A DNA stretch of 64,000 nucleotides. It comes from JAGRGG01 sp965217265. Its GTDB lineage: Bacteria > Pseudomonadota > Alphaproteobacteria > Geminicoccales > Geminicoccaceae. Shown piece by piece: positions 43,472-52,395 of this stretch. A model generated the notes under the pieces. That model searched no databases, was not told the DNA's origin, and worked only from the letters and a program-made list of their open reading frames with translations. The stretch covers positions 744,001 through 808,000 of the forward strand of contig CBDCHP010000018.1 in the NCBI GenBank assembly GCA_965217265.1. The letters run 5' to 3'. Within the stretch, counting starts at the first letter, position 1; each line of letters starts with the position of its first letter. A program made the translations under genes and the position numbers.

Positions 43472-43932
43472 CGCACGTCGACCCGTTCGGTGGCGAAGTA
43501 GGTATCGTCTTGAGCGCGCACCTCGCTGCGCACCAGCCACAGCCCCTTGGCGGGAAGGTCGAGTAGGACTTTGTAGCGGCCGGGCGCCGTCTCGGTCAGG
43601 ATCACGGCCCGGTCCAGGCCGCCGTCGGCCGGCCGGACCAGCTGGGCCGTGACGATCGCCCCGCCTAAGGGCGCGCCGCCGGCGTCGGCGACGTCGAGGA
43701 CGAGGTTCTTAGGGTCGAGGCGCGCCTTCGTCGTCCAGCCGAGCCGTTCCTGGCGGCGGACGATGTCGAGCGTTTCGTTGTAGGCAAGGCCCTTCTCGTA
43801 GGCGCTCGTCGTCTCAAGGCCGGTGAAGGTCGTGACCGCGTACCAGATCATCACCCCGTTCGCGGCGAAGACGACGCCGAAGAAGGCGAAGAAAAGGTAG
43901 GGGATGAAGCTCCGCTCGGGCACCCTCGTCAC
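43468..43932 (-). CDS. ccoH: Cbb3 oxidase assembly protein CcoH
   Basis: 154-residue FixH-family protein with one N-terminal membrane helix (FIPYLFFAFFGVVFAANGVMIWYAV). The conserved YEKGLAYNETLD and RQERLGW blocks precede a periplasmic beta-rich domain. It assists assembly of the cbb3 complex. It is coupled at both ends (ccoG stop and ccoI start) by 4-bp overlaps. Confidence 0.93.
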   Translation of the reverse strand: MTRVPERSFIPYLFFAFFGVVFAANGVMIWYAVTTFTGLETTSAYEKGLAYNETLDIVRRQERLGWTTKARLDPKNLVLDVADAGGAPLGGAIVTAQLVRPADGGLDRAVILTETAPGRYKVLLDLPAKGLWLVRSEVRAQDDTYFATERVDVR

Positions 43933-45410
43933 GATGCGGGGCTCCGAAACACGGTCGCGTAGGTGCCGTTCTCGTTGCCGTTCTCGTCGCTCAAACGAAA
44001 GGTGAGGTCGGAAGTCTCGGGGCGGTCGGGATCGGCGGGGGCGACGACGTAGACCTTGGCCGTGGTGAGGCCGTCGGGGATGGCTTCGAGCATTACGCTC
44101 TGGGCCGGGTCCTCGCCCTGGACGAAGAGATAGGCGCCCGCGATGCCTTCGGGTGCCACGGTGAAGCGACGCGGCTCGTTCAGCTTGTTCAAGAGCTTGA
44201 GCGTGTAGCCGTTTCGGATGTCGCCGTTCGAGAGCTTGACGAACAAGGGGTTGCGGTCCTTTTGCACCGTGAGCCCCGCTTGCGACCGCAAGGCGAGCGA
44301 GCCCAGCATCAGGCCGCCGAGCAGCACGATGATGACGGTATAAACGATCGTGCGCGGGCGGACGTAGCGGATGGGGGCCTCCTGGCCCACGGCGTGTGCC
44401 CGCTGCGAGCGCTCGCTATCGACGGTGATCAACTCACGCGGCCGGTGGATCCGGTCCATCACCTCGTTGCAGGCGTCGATGCACAAGGAGCAGCCGATGC
44501 ACTCCATTTGCAGCCCGTCGCGGATGTCGATGCCGGTCGGGCACACCGCGACGCAGGCCTTGCAGTCGATGCAGTCGCCGCGCTGGTCCCAGTCCTGGTT
44601 GCGCTTCAAGGGCATCCGCGGCTCACCGCGCCACTGTTGGTAGGTGACGACGCGGCTCTCCTCGTCGAGCAGCGACGCCTGGATGCGCGGCCAAGGGCAC
44701 ATGTAGGTGCAGACCTGCTCCCTGGCGTGACCGGCGAGCAGGTAGGTCGTGAGGGTGAACAGGCCGACGAAGAAGTAGACGACGCCGCCGGCTTGGCCGA
44801 CGAAGAACTCCCGCGCCAGCGTCGGCGCGTCGGTGAAGTACATGATCCAAGCGCCGCCGGTGAGAAAGGCGATCGCGAGCCAAGCGACGTGCTTGGTCGT
44901 GCGCTTGACGATCTTGTCGCGCGTCCAGGGCTGCTTATCGAGGCGGATGCGCGCACCCCTGTCGCCCTCGATCCGGCGCTCGACGAACATGAACAGGTCG
45001 GTCCAGACGGTCTGCGGGCAAGTAAAGCCGCACCAGACCCGGCCGAACAGCGAGGTGGCGAGGAAGAGGCCCAGCGCCGCCAGCACGAGCAGGCCGGTGA
45101 GGTAGTAGATCTCCTGCGGCCAGATCTCGAGCCAGAAGAAATAAAAGCGCCCGCCGGCGAAGTCGGCGAGCACGGCTTGGTTCGGGATGCCCGGACCCCG
45201 GTCCCAGCGGCTCCAGGGCAGGACGTAGTAGACGGCGAGGCAGAGGATCAAGGCGCCGGTCTTGAACCGGCGCCAGCCGCCGTCGACCGCCTTGGGGTGG
45301 ACCTTGACCCGTCCGACGTAGAGCGGGTCGGCCTTCTGCTCGACGCGCGAGCGGACCGGTTCGGCCTCGGTGTCGGCCACGGAGCGCGCGAGGGTCGCCG
45401 TATCGGTCAT
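43929..45410 (-). CDS. ccoG: Cytochrome c oxidase accessory protein CcoG (FixG/RdxA)
   Basis: 493-residue polyferredoxin-type membrane protein. Two 4Fe-4S motifs are present, DCIDCKACVAVCP and ECIGCSLCIDAC. Several membrane helices and the FixG block RVWCGFTCPQTVWTDLFMFVER also occur. The C-terminal periplasmic domain is an Ig-like fold. It is proposed to reduce copper during cbb3 assembly. The start at 45410 is 10 bp from the ccoP stop, so ccoNOQP and ccoGHIS are probably one transcription unit. Confidence 0.95.
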   Translation of the reverse strand: MTDTATLARSVADTEAEPVRSRVEQKADPLYVGRVKVHPKAVDGGWRRFKTGALILCLAVYYVLPWSRWDRGPGIPNQAVLADFAGGRFYFFWLEIWPQEIYYLTGLLVLAALGLFLATSLFGRVWCGFTCPQTVWTDLFMFVERRIEGDRGARIRLDKQPWTRDKIVKRTTKHVAWLAIAFLTGGAWIMYFTDAPTLAREFFVGQAGGVVYFFVGLFTLTTYLLAGHAREQVCTYMCPWPRIQASLLDEESRVVTYQQWRGEPRMPLKRNQDWDQRGDCIDCKACVAVCPTGIDIRDGLQMECIGCSLCIDACNEVMDRIHRPRELITVDSERSQRAHAVGQEAPIRYVRPRTIVYTVIIVLLGGLMLGSLALRSQAGLTVQKDRNPLFVKLSNGDIRNGYTLKLLNKLNEPRRFTVAPEGIAGAYLFVQGEDPAQSVMLEAIPDGLTTAKVYVVAPADPDRPETSDLTFRLSDENGNENGTYATVFRSPAS

Positions 45411-45420
45411 GGTCTTGGGC

Positions 45421-46395
45421 CTACTCCTCCACCGCCGCTGCTTGTTCCATCGCCGCTCGACCGCCGCCGAGGTTGTAGACGTAGGCGGCGGCCATCCTGA
45501 CGCCGACATCGCCCAAGCGCGGTCCCCAGGCCGGCATGACGCCGTGGCGCGGGGCGTAGATCTGCGCTTGGATCTCCTCGTCGGTGCCGCCGTAGAGCCA
45601 TATCTGGTCGTTCAAGCGCGGTGCGCCAACGGCGGTGTCGCCCCCGCCGTTCTCGCCGTGGCAGGCGGCACAGTTCTCGGCGAACAGCGCGGCCCCGGCC
45701 TTCGGGTCGGCGTTCTCGGCCGTCAACTCGACGCGTTCCTTCACGTCGGTCTCGTCGGCGAGGTCGCTTGGCGTGGTCTCAGGCTGGGGCGTCTGCGCCT
45801 CGTCTCGGCTCAAGGACTGTACGTAGGCGGCGACGTCGCGGATCTCCTGGCAGCCGAGGATCTCGCCGAAGACCGGCATCTCGCTGTAGCGGCTCTCCTC
45901 GTCGGCGTTGCGCACGCCGTGCCAGATCGTGTGGTAGATCTCGTCGTACGTGCCGCCCCAGAGCCAGTCGTCGTCGGCGAGCGTCGGGTAGATCGATTGA
46001 CCGGCCCCGCCGAGCGCGTGGCAGCCAGCACAGTTGTCGGCGAAGATCGACTGGCCGCCTTGCACCGCGAACGCGAGCAGGTCGGGGCGGTCTTGCAGTT
46101 CGGGCAGCCCGATCGCCGCCAACTCGCTCAGCCGGCCGGCGCGCGCGGCCTGGGCTTGATCGATGCTCTCCGCCACCTCCTCGCGCGCCGTCGAGCCCAA
46201 GAGCCCCTTCGTGTAGCCGGTGCCGTAGGGGATCGCCGGAAACAGGACGAACCAGACGAGGGCGTAGGCGATCGTGGCGTAGAAGACGTAGAGCCACCAT
46301 TTCGGCAAGGGGTTGTTCAACTCCTTGACGCCGTCCCACTCGTGGCCGGTCGTGTCCTTGCCGGTGACGGCGTCCTTCTCGATCTCGGTCGGCAT
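45421..46395 (-). CDS. ccoP: Cbb3 oxidase subunit III, dihaem cytochrome c
   Basis: 324 residues. An N-terminal membrane segment follows HEWDGVKELNNPLPKWW, the conserved CcoP entry. Two haem c sites, CAGCH (Cys122, Cys125) and CAACH (Cys242, Cys245), sit in cytochrome domains with Met ligands in SEMPVFG and GVMPAWG. It transfers electrons from soluble cytochromes to CcoO and CcoN. Confidence 0.96.
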   Translation of the reverse strand: MPTEIEKDAVTGKDTTGHEWDGVKELNNPLPKWWLYVFYATIAYALVWFVLFPAIPYGTGYTKGLLGSTAREEVAESIDQAQAARAGRLSELAAIGLPELQDRPDLLAFAVQGGQSIFADNCAGCHALGGAGQSIYPTLADDDWLWGGTYDEIYHTIWHGVRNADEESRYSEMPVFGEILGCQEIRDVAAYVQSLSRDEAQTPQPETTPSDLADETDVKERVELTAENADPKAGAALFAENCAACHGENGGGDTAVGAPRLNDQIWLYGGTDEEIQAQIYAPRHGVMPAWGPRLGDVGVRMAAAYVYNLGGGRAAMEQAAAVEE

Positions 46396-46398
46396 GGG

Positions 46399-46557
46399 TC
46401 AGCGGTCCTTCGGGGCGTCGTCGTCGAAGATCATCCGGGCGTCCTGCTCGAAGCGCCGCTTGTTCCTCGGCCGAAAGGCCCACCAGACGATCAGGACGAA
46501 GACGAGGATGAGCCAGACCACCCACAATTGGCGGGCCAGCGGGTAGAGTTCTTCCAT
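46399..46557 (-). CDS. ccoQ: Cbb3 oxidase subunit IV
   Basis: 52-residue single-helix protein (MEELYPLARQLWVVWLILVFVLIVWWAF, then RPRNKRRFEQDARMIFDDD). This is the CcoQ pattern; it stabilises the oxidase complex. It lies between ccoO and ccoP with only 2-3 bp on either side. Confidence 0.92.
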   Translation of the reverse strand: MEELYPLARQLWVVWLILVFVLIVWWAFRPRNKRRFEQDARMIFDDDAPKDR

Positions 46558-46559
46558 CG

Positions 46560-47288
46560 TTACTGCACGAGCTCTTCGGGCCGCACGTCGGTGAAGTCGA
46601 CCATCCGGCCCAAGATCTGCAAGTAAGCGACGAGCGCGTCCATCTCGGTGATCTCGGGCGTGCCGTCGCTGTCGCCGGTCCAGGCCTTCGGGTAGCGCTC
46701 CAGCAGGCCCTCGCGGTCGTCCTCGGCGTCGGAGGCTTGCGCTTGCAGGTCGATCGCGGCGTTCTCGATCATCGCCTCGCTGTAGGGCACGCCGACCGCG
46801 ACCTGGGTTTGCATGTGCGCCGCCACGTCGAAGTCGAGCGGCGTCGTGTTCAGGTGCGCGTAGGGCGGCATGATCGAGCCGGTCACCACCGAGCGCGGGT
46901 CGATCAGGTGGGCTTGGTGCCACTGGTTTGAGTACTTGCCGCCGATGCGCGCCAAGTCCGGGCCGGTGCGCTTCGAGCCCCACTGGAAGGGGTGGTCGTA
47001 CATGCTCTCGGCGGCGAGGCTGTAGTGGCCGTAGCGCTCGACCTCGTCCCTGAAGGTGCGGATCATCTGGCTGTGGCAGTTGTAGCAGCCCTCGCTGAGG
47101 TAGATCTGGCGCCCGGCCAACTCTAGGGGCGTGTAGGGGCGGATGCCGTCGACCCGCTCGATCGTGCTCTCGATCGTGAACAGGGGCACGATCTGCACGA
47201 TCCCGCCGATCGAGACCGTGATCAGCGTGCCGATCGCCAGCACCGGCAGCTTGGTCTCGAAGATCTGGTGCTTGTCCCAGAACGACAT
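46560..47288 (-). CDS. ccoO: Cbb3 oxidase subunit II, monohaem cytochrome c
   Basis: 242 residues. One N-terminal anchor helix is followed by the haem c site GCYNCHSQMIRTF (Cys68, Cys71, His72). The Met ligand lies in the GSIMPPYAHL region. Length and order match CcoO. It passes electrons from CcoP to the catalytic subunit. Confidence 0.96.
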   Translation of the reverse strand: MSFWDKHQIFETKLPVLAIGTLITVSIGGIVQIVPLFTIESTIERVDGIRPYTPLELAGRQIYLSEGCYNCHSQMIRTFRDEVERYGHYSLAAESMYDHPFQWGSKRTGPDLARIGGKYSNQWHQAHLIDPRSVVTGSIMPPYAHLNTTPLDFDVAAHMQTQVAVGVPYSEAMIENAAIDLQAQASDAEDDREGLLERYPKAWTGDSDGTPEITEMDALVAYLQILGRMVDFTDVRPEELVQ

Positions 47289-47301
47289 GGGTGCAGGCTC
47301 C

Positions 47302-48783
47302 CTATTCGGCCGCGGCGGGCTGGGGGGTGAAGGGTTCGGCGAGGTCGCGCTCGACGCGCTTCTCGCCCCGCGCGGTGCGGTAGAGGTTGTAGGCCATGAC
47401 GAGGGCGCCGAGGAGGAACATGACCCCGCCCAGCGCCCGGATGACGTAGAAGGGGTGCATCGCCTCGACGGTCTCGATGAAGGCGTACTGCAAGAAGCCG
47501 TTCGCGTCGTAGGCCCGCCACATCAGGCCTTGCATGATGCCCGACACCCACATGGACGAGATGTAGAGGACGATGCCCAAGGTCGCGATCCAGAAGTGGA
47601 CCTCGATCAGCCGCGTCGAGTAGAGGTCCTTGCGGCCGTAGACGCGCGGGAAGAGGTGGTAGATGGCACCAAAGCTGACGAAGGCGACCCAGCCGAGCGC
47701 GCCCGAGTGGACGTGGCCGATGGTCCAGTCGGTGTAGTGGGACAGCGCGTTCACCTGCCGGATCGACATGAGCGGCCCCTCGAAGGTGCTCATGCCGTAG
47801 AACGCGACCGAGACCACCATGAAGCGCAGCACGGGGTCGGTGCGCAGCTTGTCCCAGGCGCCCGAGAGCGTCATCAGGCCGTTGATCATCCCGCCCCAGG
47901 ACGGCATCCAGAGCATGATCGAGAAGGTGGCGCCCAAGACCTGCGCCCAGTCGGGCAGGGCCGTGTAGTGCAGGTGGTGGGGGCCGGCCCAGATGTACAA
48001 GAAGATCAGCGACCAGAAGTGGATGATCGAGAGGCGGTACGAGTAGACCGGCCGCTCGGCCTGCTTGGGGATGAAGTAGTACATCATCCCTAAGAAGCCG
48101 GCGGTGAGGAAGAAGCCGACCGCGTTGTGCCCGTACCACCACTGCACCATGGCGCTCTGCACGCCGGCGAAGACCGGGTACGACTCCGGGCCGGTCAGGC
48201 TGACGGGGATCGCCAGATTATTGACGATGTGCAGCATCGCGATCGTGATGATGAAGGCGAGGTAGAACCAGTTGGCGACGTAGATGTGCGGTTCCTTGCG
48301 CCGCATGATCGTGCCGGCGAACGCGACGAAGTAGGCGACCCAGACGATCGTCAGCCACAAGTCGGCGTACCACTCGGGCTCGGCGTACTCCTTGCCCTGG
48401 GTCACGCCGGTGACGTAGCCGACCGCCGCCATGACGATGAACAGTTGGTAGCCCCAGAAGATGAAGGACGCCATCGTCCGGCCACCGAAGAGCGGCGCCT
48501 TGGTCGTGCGCTGCACGACGTAGAGCGAGGTTCCGATCAAGGCGTTGCCGCCGAAGGCGAAGACCGCCGCCGAGGTGTGCAAGGGCCGCAGGCGCCCGAA
48601 CGTCGTCCAGGGCAGGTCCAGGTTCAAGACCGGAAACGCCAACTGCCAAGCAATGAAGGTGCCGGCGGCGAAGGCGACGATGCCCCAGAAGACGGACGCG
48701 AGCACGAAGGGACGGACCATGTCCTCCAAGGGCCCGACGCGCGTCCAAGCGATCGGGGCGGCGGCGGGGAGAGCGGCTGCCAT
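47302..48783 (-). CDS. ccoN: Cbb3 oxidase catalytic subunit I
   Basis: 493-residue haem-copper oxidase subunit with about twelve helices. Conserved histidine blocks include LRPLHTSAAVFAFGGNALIG, QWWYGHNAVGFFLTAGFLGMMYYF, WAGPHHLHYTALPDW and DWTIGHVHSGALGWV. It carries the high-affinity O2-reducing haem b3-CuB centre. The start at 48783 gives a short hydrophilic N-terminus. An FNR box sits about 75 bp upstream, predicting induction at low oxygen. Confidence 0.96.
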   Translation of the reverse strand: MAAALPAAAPIAWTRVGPLEDMVRPFVLASVFWGIVAFAAGTFIAWQLAFPVLNLDLPWTTFGRLRPLHTSAAVFAFGGNALIGTSLYVVQRTTKAPLFGGRTMASFIFWGYQLFIVMAAVGYVTGVTQGKEYAEPEWYADLWLTIVWVAYFVAFAGTIMRRKEPHIYVANWFYLAFIITIAMLHIVNNLAIPVSLTGPESYPVFAGVQSAMVQWWYGHNAVGFFLTAGFLGMMYYFIPKQAERPVYSYRLSIIHFWSLIFLYIWAGPHHLHYTALPDWAQVLGATFSIMLWMPSWGGMINGLMTLSGAWDKLRTDPVLRFMVVSVAFYGMSTFEGPLMSIRQVNALSHYTDWTIGHVHSGALGWVAFVSFGAIYHLFPRVYGRKDLYSTRLIEVHFWIATLGIVLYISSMWVSGIMQGLMWRAYDANGFLQYAFIETVEAMHPFYVIRALGGVMFLLGALVMAYNLYRTARGEKRVERDLAEPFTPQPAAAE

Positions 48784-48857
48784 GCGAGAAGACCTCGTCG
48801 TGCGATGGATGTGCGAGCGCAGGCACGCATCATCGGCTAGGGCGTCGGCCCGAGTCA

Positions 48858-48871
48858 TTGATCTAGATCAA
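48858..48871. promoter_or_regulatory. FNR/FixK box
   Basis: Perfect palindrome TTGATCTAGATCAA matching the TTGAT-N4-ATCAA consensus. It lies in the 173-bp gap between ccoN and the divergent DUF2189 gene. The most likely ligand is the FnrL-type regulator encoded 1.3 kb away (50142-50855). Confidence 0.9.
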
Positions 48872-48956
48872 GTGCGATCGCGCCATTCCCTGCTAGCTTT
48901 CGCGCCACAACGCCGCACCGGCGTCGCGCAAACGCTTGAAAGGGGGTCCAAAGCGG

Positions 48957-49742
48957 ATGGCAACAGACGTGCAGTCCGGCCGTGCGCCGGTCGTCGTACG
49001 CCGGGTCGATACCGACCGGCCGTGGGTCTGGCTCGGCCGCGGCTGGGCCGACATGCGGGCCAACCCGGTGCCCAGCATCGCGTTCGGGCTGATCTTGGCC
49101 CTGGTCGGCTGGCTGCTCACCTTCGGCCTGCTCTGGCTCGGCTTTAGTTACCTGATCCTGCCGCTCGCCGGCGGTTTCTTCATCGTGGCGCCGGTGCTCG
49201 CCACCTCGCTCTACGCGATCAGCAAGGAGCGCGCGCGCGGCCGCGAGATCGGCTTGATCGAGGCGAGCGCCGAGTCTTTTAGCGGCGGCTCGCAGATCCT
49301 GTTCATGGGCGTCGTCCTGCTGCTCTGCTACATCGCCTGGGCGCGAATCGCGTCCCTTTTCTTCATGCTCTATTTCGGCCTCAACCCGCCGCCGTTCGCG
49401 AACCTGTTCGCCGCGACGTTCTTGAACCCGGCGAACCTGCCGTTCACCGTGCTCGGCACGGGGCTAGGCGCGCTCCTGGCGCTCGGCGTCTTCGCGATCA
49501 GCGCCATCAGCATCCCGATGCTGCTCGACCGCAAGGACGCCAACGTGGTGGACGCGATGGCGACCAGCTTGGAGGCGCTCAAGCGCAACCCCTTGCCGAT
49601 GCTGCTCTGGGCCGTCCTCATCGCCGGGTTCACCGCCGCCGGGGTGGCGCTCTTCTATCTCGGCCTCGCCGTCACCTTGCCGCTCGTCGCCCACGCGACG
49701 TGGCACGCCTACGCCGACCTCACCCAAGGAGACGGCGCATGA
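48957..49742 (+). CDS. DUF2189 inner-membrane protein
   Basis: 261 residues. After a hydrophilic start (VVVRRVDTDRPWVWLGRGWADM), about six hydrophobic segments match the DUF2189 family. GGGGG upstream supports the ATG at 48957. Function is unknown; the family often accompanies respiratory oxidase genes. It shares the FNR-box-containing intergenic region with ccoN, so it may be co-regulated by oxygen. Confidence 0.87.
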   Translation: MATDVQSGRAPVVVRRVDTDRPWVWLGRGWADMRANPVPSIAFGLILALVGWLLTFGLLWLGFSYLILPLAGGFFIVAPVLATSLYAISKERARGREIGLIEASAESFSGGSQILFMGVVLLLCYIAWARIASLFFMLYFGLNPPPFANLFAATFLNPANLPFTVLGTGLGALLALGVFAISAISIPMLLDRKDANVVDAMATSLEALKRNPLPMLLWAVLIAGFTAAGVALFYLGLAVTLPLVAHATWHAYADLTQGDGA

Positions 49743-49999
49743 CGGTGACGGACGGCTTCGATGCCAGCGACGAGGACGCGACGACGCGGGCCTTGCAAGC
49801 GCGGTTCGCGGCGAAAAGGACGGGGGGCGGCAAAGTCAGCTTCTTCATCGCCTTTGCCGCTGTGTCGCTCCTGACCCTCGTCGGCCTCTTCGTCTGGAGC
49901 CGCGCCGAGAGCGGTACCTTCGTCTTCGTCGGGGTGCTGATGGCGGCGGCCGGCCTGATCGCCGCCTTTCGCATGATCGCCAAGGCGACTGCGCATTGA
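49739..49999 (+). CDS. Small two-helix membrane protein
   Basis: 86 residues, acidic N-terminus, then two hydrophobic segments (VSFFIAFAAVSLLTLVGLFVW and GTFVFVGVLMAAAGLIAAFRMI). The start overlaps the DUF2189 stop (ATGA). No family was recognised. The last base of its TGA stop is the first base of a palindromic element. Confidence 0.75.
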   Translation: MTVTDGFDASDEDATTRALQARFAAKRTGGGKVSFFIAFAAVSLLTLVGLFVWSRAESGTFVFVGVLMAAAGLIAAFRMIAKATAH

Positions 50000-50142
50000 A
50001 CGCTTCGCGTCCGCTGGCGCGGGGCCTTTTTTCTCTTTGTTTTTGCAATTTATGCCCAGATTTGGCCTCAACGCCGAAGCCAGCCTCGGACAAAGCAAAA
50101 AGGAGAAAAAGAAGCCCGCGCGGCGGCGCACGCGCAAGCGTT
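49999..50142. repeat. Dispersed palindromic intergenic element, copy 5
   Basis: 144 bp between the convergent small membrane gene and fnrL. It runs from AACGCTTCGCGTCCGCTGGC to CGCACGCGCAAGCGTT. The T-rich inner left strand (CCTTTTTTCTCTTTGTTTTT) faces the A-rich right strand. Both flanking TGA stops share terminal bases with the element. Confidence 0.87.
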
Positions 50143-50855
50143 CAAGCCTCGACGGCGACCCGCAGACGGTCGGGGGCGAGCAGCCTGACCCCGCGCTTGT
50201 CGCCGAGGTCGATCAGGCCCGCCTTGCGCAGCGCCGTGAAGGTGCGGCTCACCGTCTCGACCGTGAGGCCGAGATGGTCGGCGATGTCGGCGCGCGACAT
50301 CGGCAGGGGTAGAAGGCCGTCCGCGTCGTTCGCCGTGCGCACGGCGAGTGCCAGGAGGAAGCTGACGAGGCGCTCCCTCGCCGTCTTGCGCCCGAGCAGC
50401 ACGAGATGCTGCTGCGCCAAGGCAAGCTCGTGCATCGTCCGCTCTAGAACGGCGTGCTTCATCGGCGGAAAGCAGTCGAGCGCCACGCAAAAACGCTGCT
50501 GGTCCCAGCGGCAGACCTCGCCCTCGCCGATCGCCTGGACGCTGTGGACGTAGCGGTCCTTGTCGCCGAGGCCGACTAAGTCCCCCGGCAGGGCGAAGCC
50601 CGTCACCTGTCGCCGGTCGTCGAGGAGCTTGTAGAGCATCAACATGCCGCGGGTGACGGTGAATACCGCCCGCGCCGGATCACCCTCGTGGTAGAGGGTG
50701 CCGCCGGCTTCGAGCGGCTTGACGTGCATGAGCGACCCTAGGGCGGCGAGCTGGCCGCGGGTGAGCACGCTGCAGATCGCGTCGGGGTAGGCCGGGCAGC
50801 GGTTGCAGACGTGCTGCGCGGCGTCTAGCGGGGCGAAAACATCGGTCGATCGCAT
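50142..50855 (-). CDS. fnrL: Crp/Fnr-family oxygen regulator, FnrL type
   Basis: 237 residues. Cysteines 17, 20 and 28 (C-x2-C-x7-C, the FnrL spacing) plus Cys115 (GEGEVCRWD) can hold an oxygen-labile 4Fe-4S cluster. A cNMP-type beta roll and dimer helix follow. The HTH is MSRADIADHLGLTVETVSRTFTALRKAG, with the E-xx-SR recognition pattern of TTGAT-N4-ATCAA binders. A GGAGG precedes the ATG at 50855. It presumably activates cco expression through the box at 48858. Confidence 0.92.
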   Translation of the reverse strand: MRSTDVFAPLDAAQHVCNRCPAYPDAICSVLTRGQLAALGSLMHVKPLEAGGTLYHEGDPARAVFTVTRGMLMLYKLLDDRRQVTGFALPGDLVGLGDKDRYVHSVQAIGEGEVCRWDQQRFCVALDCFPPMKHAVLERTMHELALAQQHLVLLGRKTARERLVSFLLALAVRTANDADGLLPLPMSRADIADHLGLTVETVSRTFTALRKAGLIDLGDKRGVRLLAPDRLRVAVEA

Positions 50856-50949
50856 CGCGTAACCTCCGAGGCGAGCATAGCAGGCTTCGTCCGGGCAAGA
50901 ACGCACCAAATATCACGACGCGACGAACATAATGCCGAAGCGTTCCGGC

Positions 50950-51939
50950 TCAGGCCCGCCGCCGTCGCCGCTCGCGCCCGCCCTTGGGCGTCGTCACTTC
51001 CTGCACGGGGCCCAAGCGCGCCTCGATCTCGGCGAGGTCCGGCGGCGCCGCCTTCGGCTCGTGGTCGAGGACGGCGCGCATCGCCCGCAGGTGCGCGCCC
51101 GTCGTGCCGCAGCAGCCGCCGATGATGCGGGCACCCGCGGCGCGGGCGAGGCGGGCGTAGTCGGCCATGATCTCGGGCGTGCCGGAATAGTGGATGTGGC
51201 CGTCGCGGTACTCGGGAATGCCGCAATTGCCCTTGGCGACGATCAGGTCGGCCGCATCCGGCTCGAAGCCGAGCAGGGTGGCGACGAGCTGCGCCGCACC
51301 CGTGCCGCAATTGGCGCCGTAGCCGGCCGGCGGGACGGGCAGACCCTTCAGGCGCCGCGCGGCGTCGGCGGGGGTGATGCCCATCATCGTCCGGCCATTG
51401 GTGTCGAAGCTCATCGTCGCGACGACCGGCAAGCCCGTGATCGTCGCCGCGCCGATCGCCGCCTCGACCTCCTCGAAGGCCGACATGGTCTCGATCCACA
51501 AGAGGTCGACGCCGCCCGCCGCCAGCGCTCGCGCCTGCTCCTTGAAGCCGGCCGCGGCCGCGGCCGGGTCGAGGGCGCCGACGGGAGCGAAGATCTCGCC
51601 CGTGGGCCCGATCGAGCCCGCGACCAGAACCTCGCGCGCGGCCTCGTCGGCCGCGGTGCGCGCCGCCTTGGCCGCCGCCACGTTCAGTTCGTGCACCCGG
51701 TCTTGCGCCTTGTGCAGCTTGAGCCGGAAACTGTTGGCGCCGAAACTGTTGGTCAGCAGGATGTCCGAGCCGGCGTCCACGAACTCGCGGTGCAGGTCGA
51801 CGACCCGATCGACAGCGTCCACGTTCCACAATTCGGGGCTGTCGCCACTCATCAGCCCGCGGGCGAAAAGGCCGGTGCCCGTGCCGCCGTCGCCAAGCAG
51901 CACGCCCTTCTCCTCCAGCAGACGCGTCAGGGCGTTCAT
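50950..51939 (-). CDS. bmt: Betaine/homocysteine-type S-methyltransferase
   Basis: 329-residue homocysteine S-methyltransferase-fold protein. The N-terminus VLLGDGGTGTGLFARGL and zinc ligands, Cys in GANCGTGAAQL and Cys-Cys in GGCCGTTGAHL, are in place. The family converts homocysteine to methionine using betaine or a related donor. GGAGGAG lies 8 nt upstream of the ATG at 51939. Together with the BCCT operon and metA it suggests betaine can feed methionine synthesis; the donor is inferred from the family. A basic tail (GGRERRRRRA) ends the protein. Confidence 0.88.
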   Translation of the reverse strand: MNALTRLLEEKGVLLGDGGTGTGLFARGLMSGDSPELWNVDAVDRVVDLHREFVDAGSDILLTNSFGANSFRLKLHKAQDRVHELNVAAAKAARTAADEAAREVLVAGSIGPTGEIFAPVGALDPAAAAAGFKEQARALAAGGVDLLWIETMSAFEEVEAAIGAATITGLPVVATMSFDTNGRTMMGITPADAARRLKGLPVPPAGYGANCGTGAAQLVATLLGFEPDAADLIVAKGNCGIPEYRDGHIHYSGTPEIMADYARLARAAGARIIGGCCGTTGAHLRAMRAVLDHEPKAAPPDLAEIEARLGPVQEVTTPKGGRERRRRRA

Positions 51940-52181
51940 GTCGTCTCCTCCTTCTCGACCCGACGTCGCCGGCGCGGCCGGCTGTCGGCCGGACTCGTGA
52001 TACCTAAGGCCCGACGCCGCACGCGCAAGGCCCGCACGACCTCCAGCCGCTCCTCGTTCGAGGCGTGCGGCCAGCGTGCAATCTCGCGCGTCGTGCGCAA
52101 GCAGCCCGTGCAGGTGCGGCTCGAAGCGTCCAGGCGGCAGACGCCGATGCAAGGCGAGGGAATGTCCGGCAGCGACGACAT
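51936..52181 (-). CDS. DUF1289 small cysteine-rich protein
   Basis: 81 residues with the DUF1289 pattern PSPCIGVCRLDASSRTCTGCLRTTREIARW, which has four cysteines spaced like a small metal- or cluster-binding domain. The C-terminus is basic. It is coupled to the methyltransferase gene by an ATGA overlap. Function is unknown. Confidence 0.87.
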   Translation of the reverse strand: MSSLPDIPSPCIGVCRLDASSRTCTGCLRTTREIARWPHASNEERLEVVRALRVRRRALGITSPADSRPRRRRRVEKEETT

Positions 52182-52251
52182 GGCAATCCTGTTGGAATAG
52201 GATGGTCTCGATAGCCGCTTTTCGCGCAAGCGCCTACCGCCTTTGCGACAG

Positions 52252-52395
52252 AACGCTTCGCGTCGCCTGCGGCGGGTTTTTTCTCTTTGTTTTTGCCAGT
52301 GTTAACGCAGGAGATTGACCAAAACGCCGAGGGCTAGCCTCGGACAAAGCGAAAAAGAAGAAAAGAAGACCGCGCGTCAGCGCACGCGAAGCGTT
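52252..52395. repeat. Dispersed palindromic intergenic element, copy 6
   Basis: 144 bp from AACGCTTCGCGTCGCCTGCG to CGCACGCGAAGCGTT. The left half contains the hairpin CGCC-TGC-GGCG followed by GGTTTTTTC, a textbook intrinsic-terminator layout. The last bases form the TAA stop of maeB on the minus strand. Orientation of the centre is as in copy 2. Confidence 0.87.
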
